From: Prosthecobacter debontii
GTDB taxonomy: Bacteria > Verrucomicrobiota > Verrucomicrobiia > Verrucomicrobiales > Verrucomicrobiaceae
Direction of reading: 5' to 3'
Length of the DNA: 64,000 nt
Assembly (NCBI RefSeq): GCF_900167535.1
Contig: NZ_FUYE01000023.1
Span: forward strand, 1 to 64,000
Shown here: piece after piece, positions 62,601 through 64,000 of the stretch
How the letters are laid out: every line of letters starts with the position of its first letter
How positions within the stretch are numbered: position 1 is the first letter of the stretch
The notes under the pieces: generated by a model
Seen by the model: only the letters and a program-made list of their open reading frames with translations
What the model was told of the DNA's origin: nothing
Databases searched by the model: none
Position numbers and translations under genes: made by a program

Positions 62601-64000
62601 GGGAGTGCCTGTGCCAAGTGATCTGGGCGTCGGTAACGTGGTCTTTAAAGATACCAACGCCAATGGTCGTTACGATGCAGGTGAAGGTGCCGCCGGTGTG
62701 TGGATGCTGCTCTACCGCAGTGGCGATCAGCCCGGCATCGCCACTCCGTTTGCCAGCACGTTCACCGACAGTGACGGCCGCTATCTCTTCAGTGGCCTGC
62801 CACCCGGTGGTTATACCGTTCACGTGGCTGCGGATAACTTTAAGCCGAACCTGACTTCACTCGGCGGCGTCGCCTTGCCTGCAACGGCAGATGGACCGTT
62901 GTATAATCACGTGTCGGTTACCGGAAGGCAAACCTCGACGGGGGATGATCATCTCGGCGAAGATGGTATCGATGCCGCGACACCGATGCTCACGGGCATC
63001 TCCGCAGCCGAGGTTATCTTGCAACCGGATCAATGCCCAATCGGCGCTGTTGAATCCGGTGTCGGTGGCACCTCGGATGACGTGCATGATGGCGACTATG
63101 ACCTGACCATCGACTTTGGCTTCGTGGCCATTGTGGGTGAAACGGCACCCGCTGATCTGGGCATCGGGAACATGGTGTTCAAGGATACCAACAACGATGG
63201 CACTTACACCTCGGGTGAAGGGGCGTCGGGTGTCATCGTTCACCTGTATCGTGGCACCGATATCCCTGGGGTCTCCACACCGCTGCTGACCACCACGACG
63301 AACAGTGCCGGGGCTTATCTGTTTAGCAATCTGTCCGCTGGCACCTACATCGTGCACATCGCTGCGGATAACTTCAAGGCGGGTCTGCTCGGCTTGTTAG
63401 GCAATGGACCGCTCTACAACTATACCTCGGTGACTGGACATCAAACCACCAAGGCGGATGATAACCTCGGTGAAGATGGTGTGGACGCGACGAACCCTGC
63501 GCTGACGGGTATTTCCAGTCTCCCCATCAATCTCCAACCCGGGACCGCACCTGCGGGCACGGCTGAAGGCGGCTACAATGGCAGCTCTGACAATGCCAAG
63601 GATACCGACTATGATCTGACCATTGACTTTGGCTTTAAAGCTCAAACCTTGTTAGGCTTCGGGCTCTCGGAGACGGAAACGAATGTGCTCTCAGTCACCT
63701 CCGTGAGCAGTTCCAACTCGTCCGCTACACCGACCACCTGGCGTGATGTCGCTGCCTCGGTGGGTGCCCCGACCGATGATCTGGATAGCGACGGCTCGGC
63801 GAACTTCCTCGAATATGCTTTGGGCACCGATCCAGCCTCGGGACTGCAAACGACACGATTCTTCCTGCAAACCGATGCCGCGACAGGCCGAGTCGATGCG
63901 GTGATGATTCGCCCAACCGGTGGCCGTGCGGATGCGGGTTACAAACTGGAGTCTCGTGCCGACTTGAGCACAGGAGCCTGGGCCAGCGTCACTCGAACAC
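38602..64000 (+). CDS. Giant modular secreted/surface protein, 3' end outside window
   Basis: One frame stays open from 38602 to the window end, at least 8,466 codons (roughly 0.85 MDa). It is predicted to be exported: the hydrophobic segment LFAVGIFFGAQLSAQT lies at residues 37-52. ATG 38602 is the first possible start after the in-frame TAG at 38578, but it overlaps a terminator-like hairpin; GTG 38683 would give a shorter, more typical signal peptide (IGRILGLFAVGIFFGAQLSAQ). Modules in order: HAF-like region, 3 He_PIG, GEVED, propeller, 2 GEVED, 8 He_PIG (two with PA14 inside), SdrD-B, CBM-like, 2 SdrD-B, 9 He_PIG (one with LamG inside), 1 SdrD-B, CBM-like, 3 SdrD-B, unclassified domain, 2 SdrD-B, 8 He_PIG, 2 SdrD-B, propeller, 10 SdrD-B. 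It then enters DDLDSDGSANFLEYALGTDP, a C-terminal block common in verrucomicrobial exported proteins, so the stop should be near. Adhesion, prey or polysaccharide contact are possible roles; none is shown. Confidence 0.93.
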   Translation, partial: MGILFGLWGFWSDAFSASFKNAILRSCVIGRILGLFAVGIFFGAQLSAQTVGSQYKVTRIGKDVLGGQGYYQSQDIMAISPDGRYATGVRFGGTTRGFLMTTTLPVVTDIAKVDSTHAYALGQDVNDEGDVVGYEKWTVGGTVNIIPWFYDRSAGTVTSLYSATSPTITAIPCAITAGSTHAFGTIDTDGALGSTPSQGVYWNLSSKQRTVISGVKQVLDASSDGSVLLVIDTDGNGRILKGSIAAGWNTQVTFKKIQGGKVSPDGRYAGSSEIVSSYVSSPFVYDTLLGSRTNLLLQPSDTLGGIVGAVSNTGRVLGSINTTASNGSFAVMWLTPNSSYTSFINLLTTDGHVAIDSAYYGWNLYNGGDGISADGLTMSIYATNIFTYEDSMLFQQSCPTITVNPATVASGSLGTPYSQTLTASGGTAPYTFTLASGSLPGGLSLNATTGVISGTPTSSAAASFTIRVMDAKGCYGTRSYTTDPFCSPIVIAPTALPNAMISTSYSQTLTVSGGQAPYTWSITSGSLPTGLSFNTSTGVISGTPTSAHAGANLSFRATDSAGCQGSRDLKLVVCPTITLSPTSFSNGTLGLNYTATVSASSGTPPHVYDVSSGSLPSGLTLNSSDGTISGLPTSSGNSTLTLRATDVNGCVGTRSYTLRINSASSDFGDYSRFGTASSTVNSRLKLGSLIDAEGGAITNDTATGDDDFGDDDEDGVTFTSLVQGQSASATLRLTNTRGSTARLNMWMDWNDDGVLSSTEQIATNLSIANGTNNANRVVNFTVPSDATLGPIGCRIRLTTSTSPGSTGSSGVGEVEDYVVNVASACPTFAVVVVNYNNNTISRFSGDTGTHLATWTPSGLSSPNYGYRVSDNTLLIANGSANTITKHNPFTGELISTLVTSGKGLNFPYQMAVAQDSSIYIANQNAGNVLRFNQQTGDVFGTVLSTSSPAGLVFDASNKLYITQNISGGSLRIYDSSGALQSTVATWPAGEYPRGLAWGPDGRLYVNVRNNNSNNGRVDAITFPAGTRSTFVTLDSGSNPYTGIKWGPDGNLYVVDYGESELDVYSSTGSLIRTLTTSLNGPHAVSFSDCEPSTQDYGDYAGFASANSTWSTTIRLGNEVDTESQPRSNMTANGDDIDDIDDEDGVTMPEIMTAGSTVVIPVKLLNTSGSSVYLSAWLDANLNGDLTDAGEQVIANRMIANGTNGVTQNISISVPAGATTGMAGMRFRLSSVSNAGPTGAAGIGEVEDYLVALQPAPVDYGDHGPFAAASSVVNSNLRIGTNPTDAETSNPANSSATGDDNTGTDDEDTVMPSFTLGASSTLTLSIYNNTGNNAYLAGWMDWNNDGALDGTGEQVIPQTTISTSGTVQTRSFTINVPATAVKGAPIGVRLRLSSLATVPATGAYGLGEVEDYQVTLQCSTITVSPTTLATAVTGAAYSQTFTASGGSSPYTYSVSAGSLPAWATLNASTGVLSGAPNSATAATFTIQATDASGCTGTRSYTLTPTCPTLTINQSTLPAGGVGVSYSQTLTASGGSSPYNWVVTSGSLPSGMSLAASTGVISGTPTVSNGAGTSITFRATDSNGCQVSRAIVLRICPVISLAPTSPAAPVMGASYTQTITASGGATPYIYSVSSGSLPAGLSLNSSTGVISGTSTSLSSASFVIRATDSNTCQGERAYTLTPVCPTVTVTPGTLPAANVGVVYSQTLNATGGSGTYTWSVSSGTLPAGLTLNPTSGLLSGTPTTGNGGGVALTLRATDANGCQGSVTATLKVCPAISIAPSILADLTAGTPYSQTVTASGGTSPYTFSISTGSLPAGLSMTSGGVISGTSSAGASSTFTLRATDVNGCVATRSYTLSAGCSPINIYPTTLPPGQAGLSYSQTLTSDYFSGLKGEYFQGTSFNTPLLTRQDAAIDFAWGTGSPDSSVPTDVFSVRWTGQVIPSATGTYTFRTTSDDGVRLWVNDVLVIDQWKDQGSTSYTANVSLTSGVAVSIRMEYYENGGDAVARLEWSGPSFSMKAVTEWTAYEWAVVSGALPVGLALNPNTGAISGTLATAESATFTVRARDWKGCEGTRSYTITAGCTAVTVTPETLPTATVGSAYSQVLSASPAIGLTGEYYSGVNFNTLILTRQDAAINFDWGNGSPDAALPSNGFSVRWTGNLVPESTGLYTIRTTSDDGLRVWVNNVLIIDQWQDQAPTNYAANVNLTAGTTVPVKVEYYENGGGAVAMVYWSGPGFASQPITQWKGYTWSLASGSLPAGLSLNSSSGVISGTPSNNIGTTFTVRASDLTGCAGTRTYTLEPVCPAISIGTTTVPDAYIGAAYSQTLSINGGTSPISWSLTSGALPAGLALSSSGVISGTPTATASASFVIRATDARGCVASRSYTMSARSLGIGNQVWVDMNNDGLRQSAESGISGLRLELWTVGSNGTRENGGGDDVKAATDVFTDVNGLYQFVNLIPGSYYVRIPTPPLYFPSVSGTAVSLDNGVNDDSNALQPGGSGTQVVSPVIVLTAGGEPASGVDGDSTDIDSTVDFGFANLDGCYVTNLFDNPSFEFQQLPNSTGTATSVMAYNGTGTGFGTGVNAYQWVGSVNGTSGLGEPIQRVQVQAGSSARVSWVESFKSRHGRRHVLLQGTSSGISLRAANGGEWSSVLQAGREYQLSVWAANASDAAASILWNLTANTQVFQVITGNSPGLYQNYSVPMAEMQASAAGSLQCCGFSTPTTSINGFTGAEYNNWSEAVTNGTQPEWQQFTWRFRIAASATAAQINTANFVLSGGSSTGPVAVDFVSLCQVAPTNTLTLGNLVWNDLNNNGVRDGTELGLGGITVQLYTSDDNIAGDADDVLVATTTTSTSGAYNFTALAPGKYVVKVTPLANLPMTSGTPVTLDNGVNNDNNGSQPGGPGTALFSPVIELALGTEPVNDGDTNPDTELSVDFGLWSGFTVGNLVWADTNSDGVYQSASESGISGVTVELLNGGTNAVLATTTTNASGIYSFSVYAAGTYRIRIPTPPSSFPLITAVNDTADNGEDNDSNGIQAGGLGTAVLSPLITLSPATEPGSAGTTNIDNTIDFGFRICPVLSISPNALTSATQYAPYSVTLSATGGTSPYTWAVSSGSLPSGLNLSTAGVLSGTPNASALPGNYTFTLRVTDAAGCSATQTYTQALLQPVITISPTTLPAGSQYAFYSQSLTATGGTSPYTWTVGPQLPAGVINLWMGENGPGDALGTHPSVSLNGVAYTAGAVGRAFSMDGVDDVVEVADASSLRPTSITVEAWVNPATSGLTNNGVIVTKTTGTTGTNGFGLGQLGNSNTFGFWVNDRATNRVTATLTPGVWSHVVGTYDGTSLKLYVNGGMVSTLSYSTAINHSMEPMRIGNNGGSSYAWKGGVDEVALYNRALTASEILLRYSATADGSNGLPAGLTLNPSSGLLSGSPTSFPGTYNFVARASDTNGCPGIRSYALSISCPTISISPATLPAGAQYSVYASQTLTAEGGTAPYTWSVFSGSLPVGLSLSSAGVLSGTPGSEAGTYNFTLQARDANNCTTTRAYTFTVNCPVITLSATTFANAQQFATYTPQTITASGGNAPYTFTFQSGALPTGLSVGSDGVVSGTPSSIPGTYNFTVRATDGTNCSASRAYSVVVTCPAIAISPASLPSATQQSIYSQSLSASNGNGSYVWTVSAGALPSGLTLSGAGVISGTVAAAPGTYNFTASVMDARNCSATRSYALTVVCPTIALSPTTLPSGTASVAYSQTLTVSAGSAPFTWSVQSGSLPSGITLSTGGVLSGTTSAVGGFNFVARVVDANGCSGVRSYTLTMVCPALAIAPVSISDATAGSTYDQTLTASGGTGPYQWTIKTGSMPTGMSLSTAGVLSGTITGAQGSYTFTVAATDSNACEVTRAYTMAVTCPVVTVTTASVPNGTVGAAYSQTLAAASGTSPYTWSITSGSLPSGLSLSPSGVLSGVPTQATTRTFTVQARDAYSCAGTKEFTLTTVCPTLSITTASLNSGYRGVAYSQTLGSTGGTSPYIYTVQTGALPAGLNLSTAGVLSGTPSASGTSTFTVRSTDTYGCQTTKEFTVVMQGLSLGNLVWNDVNQNGQLDAGETGIAGVSLQLFSSTDSIADNGNDTSVGTTTSAGDGSYVFGGLAPGRYYVRIATPPPAQSYSSGPQVSADNGVDGDNNGVQAGGKGTVVTSPVIQLGVGREPGDISGGSDVDNTLDFAFRAVPAPASRLLEYDMNVSTGGLPVPPSLKNSSVVNGAHLQIEEGMNGLLDLSEPTANGPILSGALSRRVKDWDVSYDSSLETTRTNLTQRQDSVWVRFDMASTATGTIGNLNLDARRVDSLAPSQVKAFLTWNDGGSYRTAVSSTFTLDTTSSWYSITLNWESFVGGATALPTGSQLAGKSFLLELYFWGGNGSGYVDVDNVILEGNATSTPETLSIGDLVWQDLDADGRKDAGEAGISGLTVQLWKAGNDGLANTGDDISQASTVTDVNGFYLFSGLTAGKYFIKIPTPDAAWPLASPSDTQDNGEDGDSNGIQPGGSSTAVHSPVIDLALGAEPGQKTTGGTNQEMTVDFGFCASLSIGNLVWSDNDNDGQVDVGENGVAGARVELYFSSNTVVNDDDDVKVGDTIVTNDSGAYLFSGLTSGKYYIKLTPPPSHPQRSSVSSSQDNGVDNDNNGVTQAAAGAPIYSMMVNLSTLTEPGNLIAPFGTNAETTIDFGLRPIFTQVGNLVFKDGNNNNVYDSGEGVGNVRVDLLDANGIFLRTTTTNNSGSTRGTYQFTDVLPGNYYVRIPATEFAGSKALANTLSLTPASPADDARDDDDAGGDSGVDNANPAIYGITSPLITLADNALPTNSTGETGFRNTLDDSDDDNGNMTVDFGFKAAGPSATGCYHFAFTDANHDGVLAQVSEWVPDQPYDFNYAANVAYVDQLDMIYDAALKRLVFDASLTQISGRKVDALWLLVSTGADPASREHAVIYMDGFNRASPVCTIYRYDPSLGHQSWQTASNLMVSTASGSATAGDFLQNKVTEDGSTVRFQFVLDVSRVNNAANWSGMGIGSGSWEGLLMGGGAGMVLRTVDLTSAPTYSETGALSAFNYTPGSTTEGSFETDPSGVATIITEPCSVSPWVSVGNLVWSDTNNNGLKDSNEIGVSGATVQLFSPGADNAIGGTDTNADVQVGTSVVTSSSGAYSFTNLIPGKYYVKVTPLASFPLTGGVVVTLDNGVNNDNNGSQPDGVGTPLYSPVIDLAVNAEPNATIDADGTSGDATIDFGLWSGFSLGDLVWSDLNNNGLRDTGESGVSGVTVELMNPGADNAVGGSGGDADTVLQTTTTNSSGIYSFRIYTPGNYYVRLTPTASLSLASSVVVTTDNGVNNDNNGSQPEGAGSSINSMVFALTAGAEPGSTGATNTETTIDFGLRGCPAITISPTSLPLVTQQVAYSATLTASGGNSPYTWKVTSGSLPSSITLSSSGVLSGTSSAATGIYTFTARAVDASGCITTRSYTLTVVCPTITINPTTLPAGTQGAAYSQTLSATGGTAAYTWSVVVGALPTGLNLSTAGVLSGSPTAPGNYSFTIRATDARSCQAERAYTVSIQCPAISITPTTLSSPTLNSAYGPVTLTATGGTAPYSWSATGTLPSGLGLSSAGVISGTPGGAPGSYSFAAVVTDANGCSANRGYTVTVNCGTFTLSPASLPAATQNVAYSAQTLTATGGTQPYVWAISAGSLPTGMSLSTGGVLSGTPTGTPGTYNITVRATDAYNCQSTKAYALVVNCPTITVSPTSLPSGSQFASYSQTLTASGGSSPYTWTRTAGTLPLGMTFSSSGVLSGTPLQIGNFSLTFTAQDSSGCTGSRSYTLNIGCPVITITPASLPEAQNNVDYSQTLTASGGTAPYTWSRIDGSLPSGMSLSSGGVISGAPTSAPGVYTFTVRATDSSLSCSGSYTYTLTVTCPTITLSPSSLTNATVGTAYSRGLTSSSGTAPFTYSISAGALPAGLTLSSSGLISGTATVATTTAFTVRSEDVYGCVGTRSYSLTTVCPTLTITPDTLENAYYGVAYSRSLTASGGTGPYVWTVVAGSPPAGISLSSAGVLSGTSTAFGAATFSARATDIYGCSVTKNYSLTVKGLAIGDTVYEDANFNGLRDAGEPGVQNVTVQLWDPGADHAIGGSGPNADVQIGADITTNAQGKYAFSSLLPGYYYVRVIPPSELAIPGGNPVNADNGVDSDNNSASQPGGPGTVIYGPVIQLTSGGEPTADDADADTDYTIDFGLYRGLSLGNLVWEDTNDNGLRDVGEPGLDGIALEVWSAGADSLIGGTDDQKLDTTTTQDGGAYNFVALAPGKYYVRLPVPPQSHPLSSASTVLLDNGVDNDDNGHQVAGGAIYSPVINLSSGTEPGSTGTGYADNTVDFGLCNVVPTAYVSATHDDSIHTYSPSTGRFTGLFQHPFGTSHNQGDGNPFDVPYGIELGPDGNWYVAHFGAGNLRKITPAGVDEGTVLSPTTAAVTTLQQFTIGADGNFYVVDVNSNRVVRFHGPLSSTPGQPMGSTAPYTFISQGGIQDMNVGPDGNLYLSIQDGATREVRRYSSVTGQMLNVIVTDSQLVNMVPGGQPIAIISGIDIHGNTLYGVNRSDGEIFSINLSTPASPGSPQLLATISSSGKGEVDTRDIEMNPGDGKLYIAGYNWGKPVVGGTYATGSLLRVDPAGAPNGTVDIFESPIPSPPGPNSEIWSGPRDLAFGRPFTSLTDSVAIGSVVWNDENADGVRDPAEKGIPAVRVELWHDANDDLSDGAETRIGWTFTDARGMYYFSGQVAGRYQLKIPALNFVDGMPLAGSGFSSPVTNAVDDQHDDDDNGIQDGGTRTETVSPIITLTPGLEPTGNTLGGAEAGSGGDLDDYTVDANGDMTVDFGFVEPGLMGIGNLVFNDANGNRRFDEGEGVDDVVVQLFNWGQSPNSNQPLATTITANGGKYLFAGLWQGQYFVHIPALQFQSSGVLRGLYSLEGVQGGDDDQGEDSLDSGDPTVDGISTGRVILTQDSAPTNATTETGFDYTDDDADDENTDLTVDFGLFRPVALGNLVFMDNNSNGHYDPGEGLDGVTLQLYSSDQTPGTDTPLLTQVTANGGRYLFDFLRPGTYIVHVPKSMFASGAPLYQRVSIQEGLVGDDDVGENGINTGTPSLDGVSSQVISVYPGVAPTDANGETGLDSASDNENDAAVDLTIDFGFQSPVGIGNLVFLDGSGLVNANNPNGVADTGEGVDDVTVEIYRADQTPEVSSPLYTTVTSGGGRYFFNFLSSGSYILHIPATEFAPGRPLYQTISIQGAQTGFADDDAGEDGIDEANLALNGISSRVITLDVDGSPVNAGTETGIGHTDDDFDDDNFDLTVDFGFATINPDAVGVGNLVFRDGNANGLYDSGEGVNGVRVQLFPSGADPQTATPLASSVTSNEGIYFFANLNPGNYFVHIPASEFASGKPLYGWNSLPGQGGDDGVDDDSDENGSDEDHVLNGCSSPVFNLQAGTEPEDIFGEFGRDTFMDEANDANVDLTIDFGFSKLASVGNLVFLDSNYNGRADTGEGLAGVEVQLFADWMSPIFDTPVATTTTDENGRYLFADLTPGSYYIHVPYTMFLSGSPLFKHASVADTNVGDDDIGEDGLDNGQPELNGISTAIFELNPSSSPVGSAEGGQGGDSDDANDASVDLTRDFGFVPSVQIGNLVFRDANGDGIFDPNTELGINNVTVQLWSNAAGANAPLATTTSGGNGLYSFNIAPGSYHIRVNYSQFESGGALENLVPSVATPNSNGVFVDDNVGQDAFAPGDPLDTGARTAAFAVLPQLAPDEERGETGYLSYEDDSFDRDSDLTVDLGFSPKPIAVGNLVFSDVNGDGRFSAANDFGVPGVLLQLFRIGDDPTSSTPLAQTYSRSTGAYELRAPGAGSYFIHIPASQFAVGAALAGASTVPSFGEDDGTDDSVNEDTIDSANPNSTGVSSIPFDLDYGTEPNNSKETGFAGTQDAGYDTDADLTIDLGFTGVPVPSDLGVGNVVFKDTNANGRYDAGEGAAGVWMLLYRSGDQPGIATPFASTFTDSDGRYLFSGLPPGGYTVHVAADNFKPNLTSLGGVALPATADGPLYNHVSVTGRQTSTGDDHLGEDGIDAATPMLTGISAAEVILQPDQCPIGAVESGVGGTSDDVHDGDYDLTIDFGFVAIVGETAPADLGIGNMVFKDTNNDGTYTSGEGASGVIVHLYRGTDIPGVSTPLLTTTTNSAGAYLFSNLSAGTYIVHIAADNFKAGLLGLLGNGPLYNYTSVTGHQTTKADDNLGEDGVDATNPALTGISSLPINLQPGTAPAGTAEGGYNGSSDNAKDTDYDLTIDFGFKAQTLLGFGLSETETNVLSVTSVSSSNSSATPTTWRDVAASVGAPTDDLDSDGSANFLEYALGTDPASGLQTTRFFLQTDAATGRVDAVMIRPTGGRADAGYKLESRADLSTGAWASVTRT
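38758..39792 (+). other. N-terminal HAF-like repeat region of the giant protein
   Basis: About 345 residues with recurring phrases such as MAISPDGRYATGVRFGG, GQDVNDEGDVVGYEKW, VLDASSDGSVLLV, GGKVSPDGRYAG and AVSNTGRVLGS. This resembles the 'HAF family' extracellular repeat (AINDxGxVVG), a beta-propeller-like arrangement. The assignment is by eye. Confidence 0.55.
39793..40584 (+). repeat. He_PIG block 1 (three modules)
   Basis: Three tandem putative-Ig modules of about 88 residues, each with C-P-x-I, YSQTLT.SGG, PYT.....GSLP.GL, G.ISGTPT and GC.G.R.YT. Begins CPTITVNPATV. Confidence 0.9.
40597..41067 (+). other. GEVED module 1
   Basis: Begins DFGDYSRFGTASST, contains GDDDFGDDDEDGVTF and MWMDWNDDGVL, and ends GVGEVEDYVVNV, the hallmark of the GEVED family, a beta-sandwich common in large secreted proteins of this type. 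Confidence 0.88.
41071..41877 (+). other. NHL-like beta-propeller 1
   Basis: Repeating blades such as NNTISRFSGDTGTHLATW, YIANQNAGNVLRFNQQTGD, GLAWGPDGRLYVNVRN and IKWGPDGNLYVVDYGES. Six or so blades; ligand unknown. Confidence 0.75.
41881..42849 (+). other. GEVED modules 2 and 3
   Basis: Two consecutive copies: QDYGDYAGF to GIGEVEDYLVAL and VDYGDHGPF to GLGEVEDYQVTL. Each has the DDEDGV/DDEDTV acidic block and the WLDAN/WMDWNNDG segment. Confidence 0.88.
44263..44661 (+). other. PA14 domain 1, inserted in a He_PIG module
   Basis: GLKGEYFQGTSFNTPLLTRQ opens the domain; FSVRWTGQVIPSATGTYTFR, TTSDDGVRLWVNDVLVIDQW and MEYYENGGDAVARLEWSGP are the standard PA14 landmarks. It interrupts the host module between YSQTLTS and YEWAVVSGALPVGL. 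PA14 domains often bind glycans. Confidence 0.9.
44926..45324 (+). other. PA14 domain 2, inserted in a He_PIG module
   Basis: GLTGEYYSGVNFNTLILTRQ to GGGAVAMVYWSGPGF, closely similar to PA14 domain 1 and inserted at the same position of its host module (after YSQVLSA, before YTWSLASGSLPAGL), so host and guest were probably duplicated together. Confidence 0.9.
45763..46200 (+). repeat. SdrD-B-like module 1
   Basis: IGNQVWVDMNNDGLRQSAES start, LPIGSYYVRIPTP-like middle (here NLIPGSYYVRIPTP) and TVDFGFAN end; the D-x-N-x-DG motif is calcium-loop-like. Confidence 0.88.
46204..46977 (+). other. Carbohydrate-binding-like region 1
   Basis: About 258 residues starting CYVTNLFDNPSFEFQQLPNS, a form common at the start of jelly-roll (CBM4/9-like) modules, with LQAGREYQLSVWAANASDAA and a TWRFRIAASATAAQI block. 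Four cysteines. Not a confident family match. Confidence 0.5.
46984..47811 (+). repeat. SdrD-B-like modules 2 and 3
   Basis: LGNLVWNDLNNNGVRDGTE to SVDFGLW, then VGNLVWADTNSDGVYQS to TIDFGFRI. Both have the DNG.NNDNNG.Q.GG signature of the first subtype. Confidence 0.9.
47812..50814 (+). repeat. He_PIG block 3 (nine modules, one carrying a nested LamG domain)
   Basis: Starts CPVLSISP, QPVITISP (LamG host, first Cys missing), CPTISISP, CPVITLSA, CPAIAISP, CPTIALSP, CPALAIAP, CPVVTVTT and CPTLSITT. Confidence 0.88.
48214..48822 (+). other. LamG domain inserted in a He_PIG module
   Basis: INLWMGENGPGDALG, AFSMDGVDDVVEVADASSLR, ITVEAWVNPATSG, WSHVVGTYDGTSLKLYVNGG and GVDEVALYNRALTASEIL are the LamG/concanavalin landmarks. 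The host reads ..SPYTWTVGPQLPAG before and GLPAGLTLNPSSG after, so LPAG occurs on both sides of the insert. Confidence 0.9.
50815..51240 (+). repeat. SdrD-B-like module 4
   Basis: SLGNLVWNDVNQNGQLDAGE to NTLDFAFRA, first subtype. Confidence 0.88.
51247..51870 (+). other. Carbohydrate-binding-like region 2
   Basis: About 208 residues, ASRLLEYDMNVSTGGLPVPP to YFWGGNGSGYVDVDNVILEG, with the GYVDVDNV ending usual in PEP-CTERM-type jelly-roll modules. Family uncertain. Confidence 0.45.
51877..53215 (+). repeat. SdrD-B-like modules 5 to 7
   Basis: Starts IGDLVWQDLDADGRKDAGE, IGNLVWSDNDNDGQVDVGE and VGNLVFKDGNNNNVYDSGE. The third belongs to the second, longer subtype (RIPATEFAGSKAL, GETGF, DDDNGNMTVDFGF). 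Confidence 0.88.
53239..53943 (+). other. Unclassified 235-residue domain of the giant protein
   Basis: CYHFAFTDANHDGVLAQVSE to GVATIITEPCS. It contains MIYDAALKRLVFDASLTQIS and VDALWLLVSTGADPASREHA, followed by VRFQFVLDVSRVNNAANWSG. I do not recognise a family; the layout suggests a beta-sandwich that could bind a ligand. Confidence 0.4.
53950..54810 (+). repeat. SdrD-B-like modules 8 and 9
   Basis: Starts VGNLVWSDTNNNGLKDSNE and LGDLVWSDLNNNGLRDTGE, both first subtype, with DNGVNNDNNGSQP in each. Confidence 0.88.
54823..56928 (+). repeat. He_PIG block 4 (eight modules)
   Basis: Starts CPAITISP, CPTITINP, CPAISITP, CGTFTLSP, CPTITVSP, CPVITITP, CPTITLSP and CPTLTITP. All eight keep the two-cysteine pattern and have no nested domain. 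Confidence 0.9.
56932..57785 (+). repeat. SdrD-B-like modules 10 and 11
   Basis: IGDTVYEDANFNGLRDAGE to TIDFGLY, and LGNLVWEDTNDNGLRDVGE to NTVDFGLC; first subtype. Confidence 0.88.
57790..58770 (+). other. NHL-like beta-propeller 2
   Basis: Blades such as DDSIHTYSPSTGRFTGLF, GIELGPDGNWYVAHFGAG, FTIGADGNFYVVDVNSN, DMNVGPDGNLYLSIQDG and EMNPGDGKLYIAGYNW. Similar in kind to propeller 1. Confidence 0.75.
58783..63645 (+). repeat. SdrD-B-like modules 12 to 21 (ten tandem, long subtype)
   Basis: Ten tandem modules of about 155-165 residues. The consensus is GNLVF.D.N.NG.YD.GEG, V.VQLF, TPLATT, G.Y.F..L.PG.Y.VHIPA..F..G, DD..GEDG.D....L.GISS, ETG and DLTVDFGF. They extend to the last region before the C-terminal block, with acidic runs (DDDADDENTD) suggesting calcium-dependent stiffness. 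Confidence 0.9.
63646..64000 (+). other. Start of the C-terminal region of the giant protein (cut by window edge)
   Basis: KAQTLLGFGLSETETNVLS, a Ser/Thr linker, DDLDSDGSANFLEYALGTDP and then RTTRF-like beta-strands ending GYKLESRADLSTGAWASV. This resembles the C-terminal block of other verrucomicrobial exported proteins, which usually ends 50-150 residues on. Confidence 0.7.

Noticed and set aside
39508..63916. Many antisense and out-of-frame ORFs over the giant gene
   Set aside because: They are by-products of a high-GC, repetitive coding frame. They have no signal peptides, motifs or start sites, and the sense frame is clearly coding throughout.

Overview
The window reads as a chromosomal segment of a Verrucomicrobiota bacterium, probably near Prosthecobacter/Verrucomicrobium. 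This placement is inferred from gene content: a PEP-CTERM protein, a Tat-exported Gfo/Idh/MocA oxidoreductase, a secreted DUF1080-like protein, GlyQS-type glycyl-tRNA synthetase, an AP2-like protein with a histone H1-like tail, and a giant protein built of He_PIG, SdrD-B, GEVED and PA14 modules with a 'SDGSANFLEYALGTDP'-type C-terminal region. No 16S or other decisive marker is present. No tRNA, rRNA, CRISPR array or prophage was seen.

Layout. 1-389: 3' end of an IS110-family transposase cut by the window edge. 452-1363: secreted alpha/beta hydrolase. 1552-5561: a copper-buffering RiPP ('bufferin') type operon: Cys-rich precursor, DUF692 (MNIO) oxidase, DUF2063 partner, DoxX membrane protein, then its own ECF sigma factor and a membrane anti-sigma factor. 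5627-8940: DUF1080-like protein, glyS, dtd. 9035-9784: AP2/H1-like DNA-binding protein, followed by a REP-like inverted doublet (9951-10199). 10245-16350: glpX, a lone sugar-ABC ATPase, a small lipoprotein, an AMP-forming ligase, a PagL-like outer-membrane protein and an L,D-transpeptidase. 16370-22219: two membrane proteins of unknown role, a PEP-CTERM protein, an ABC-F protein and the Tat oxidoreductase. 22230-27720: an envelope/glycan island with a flippase and an SGNH protein on one strand and, divergently, carbamoyltransferase, SxtJ and a 52-residue DUF5989 protein. 27775-31654: PQQ-type beta-propeller protein, then oppF, rodA and the cobalamin adenosyltransferase gene on the minus strand. 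31918-38440: nusA-infB-rbfA-nrnA-truB, with an ACP-phosphodiesterase gene inserted on the opposite strand; rimP is not upstream of nusA and a terminator-like hairpin sits there instead.

38602-64000: one uninterrupted reading frame of at least 8,466 codons that leaves the window still open. By eye it holds a HAF-like N-terminal region, 28 He_PIG (putative Ig) modules, 21 SdrD-B-like modules, 3 GEVED modules, 2 PA14, 1 LamG, two NHL-like propellers and three jelly-roll/CBM-like regions. The PA14 and LamG modules sit inside He_PIG modules rather than between them. This gene occupies 40% of the window.

The two parts most worth attention are the bufferin-type operon with its own sigma/anti-sigma pair and unusual 5' hairpins, and the giant surface protein with nested domains and an ambiguous start that overlaps a terminator-like hairpin.
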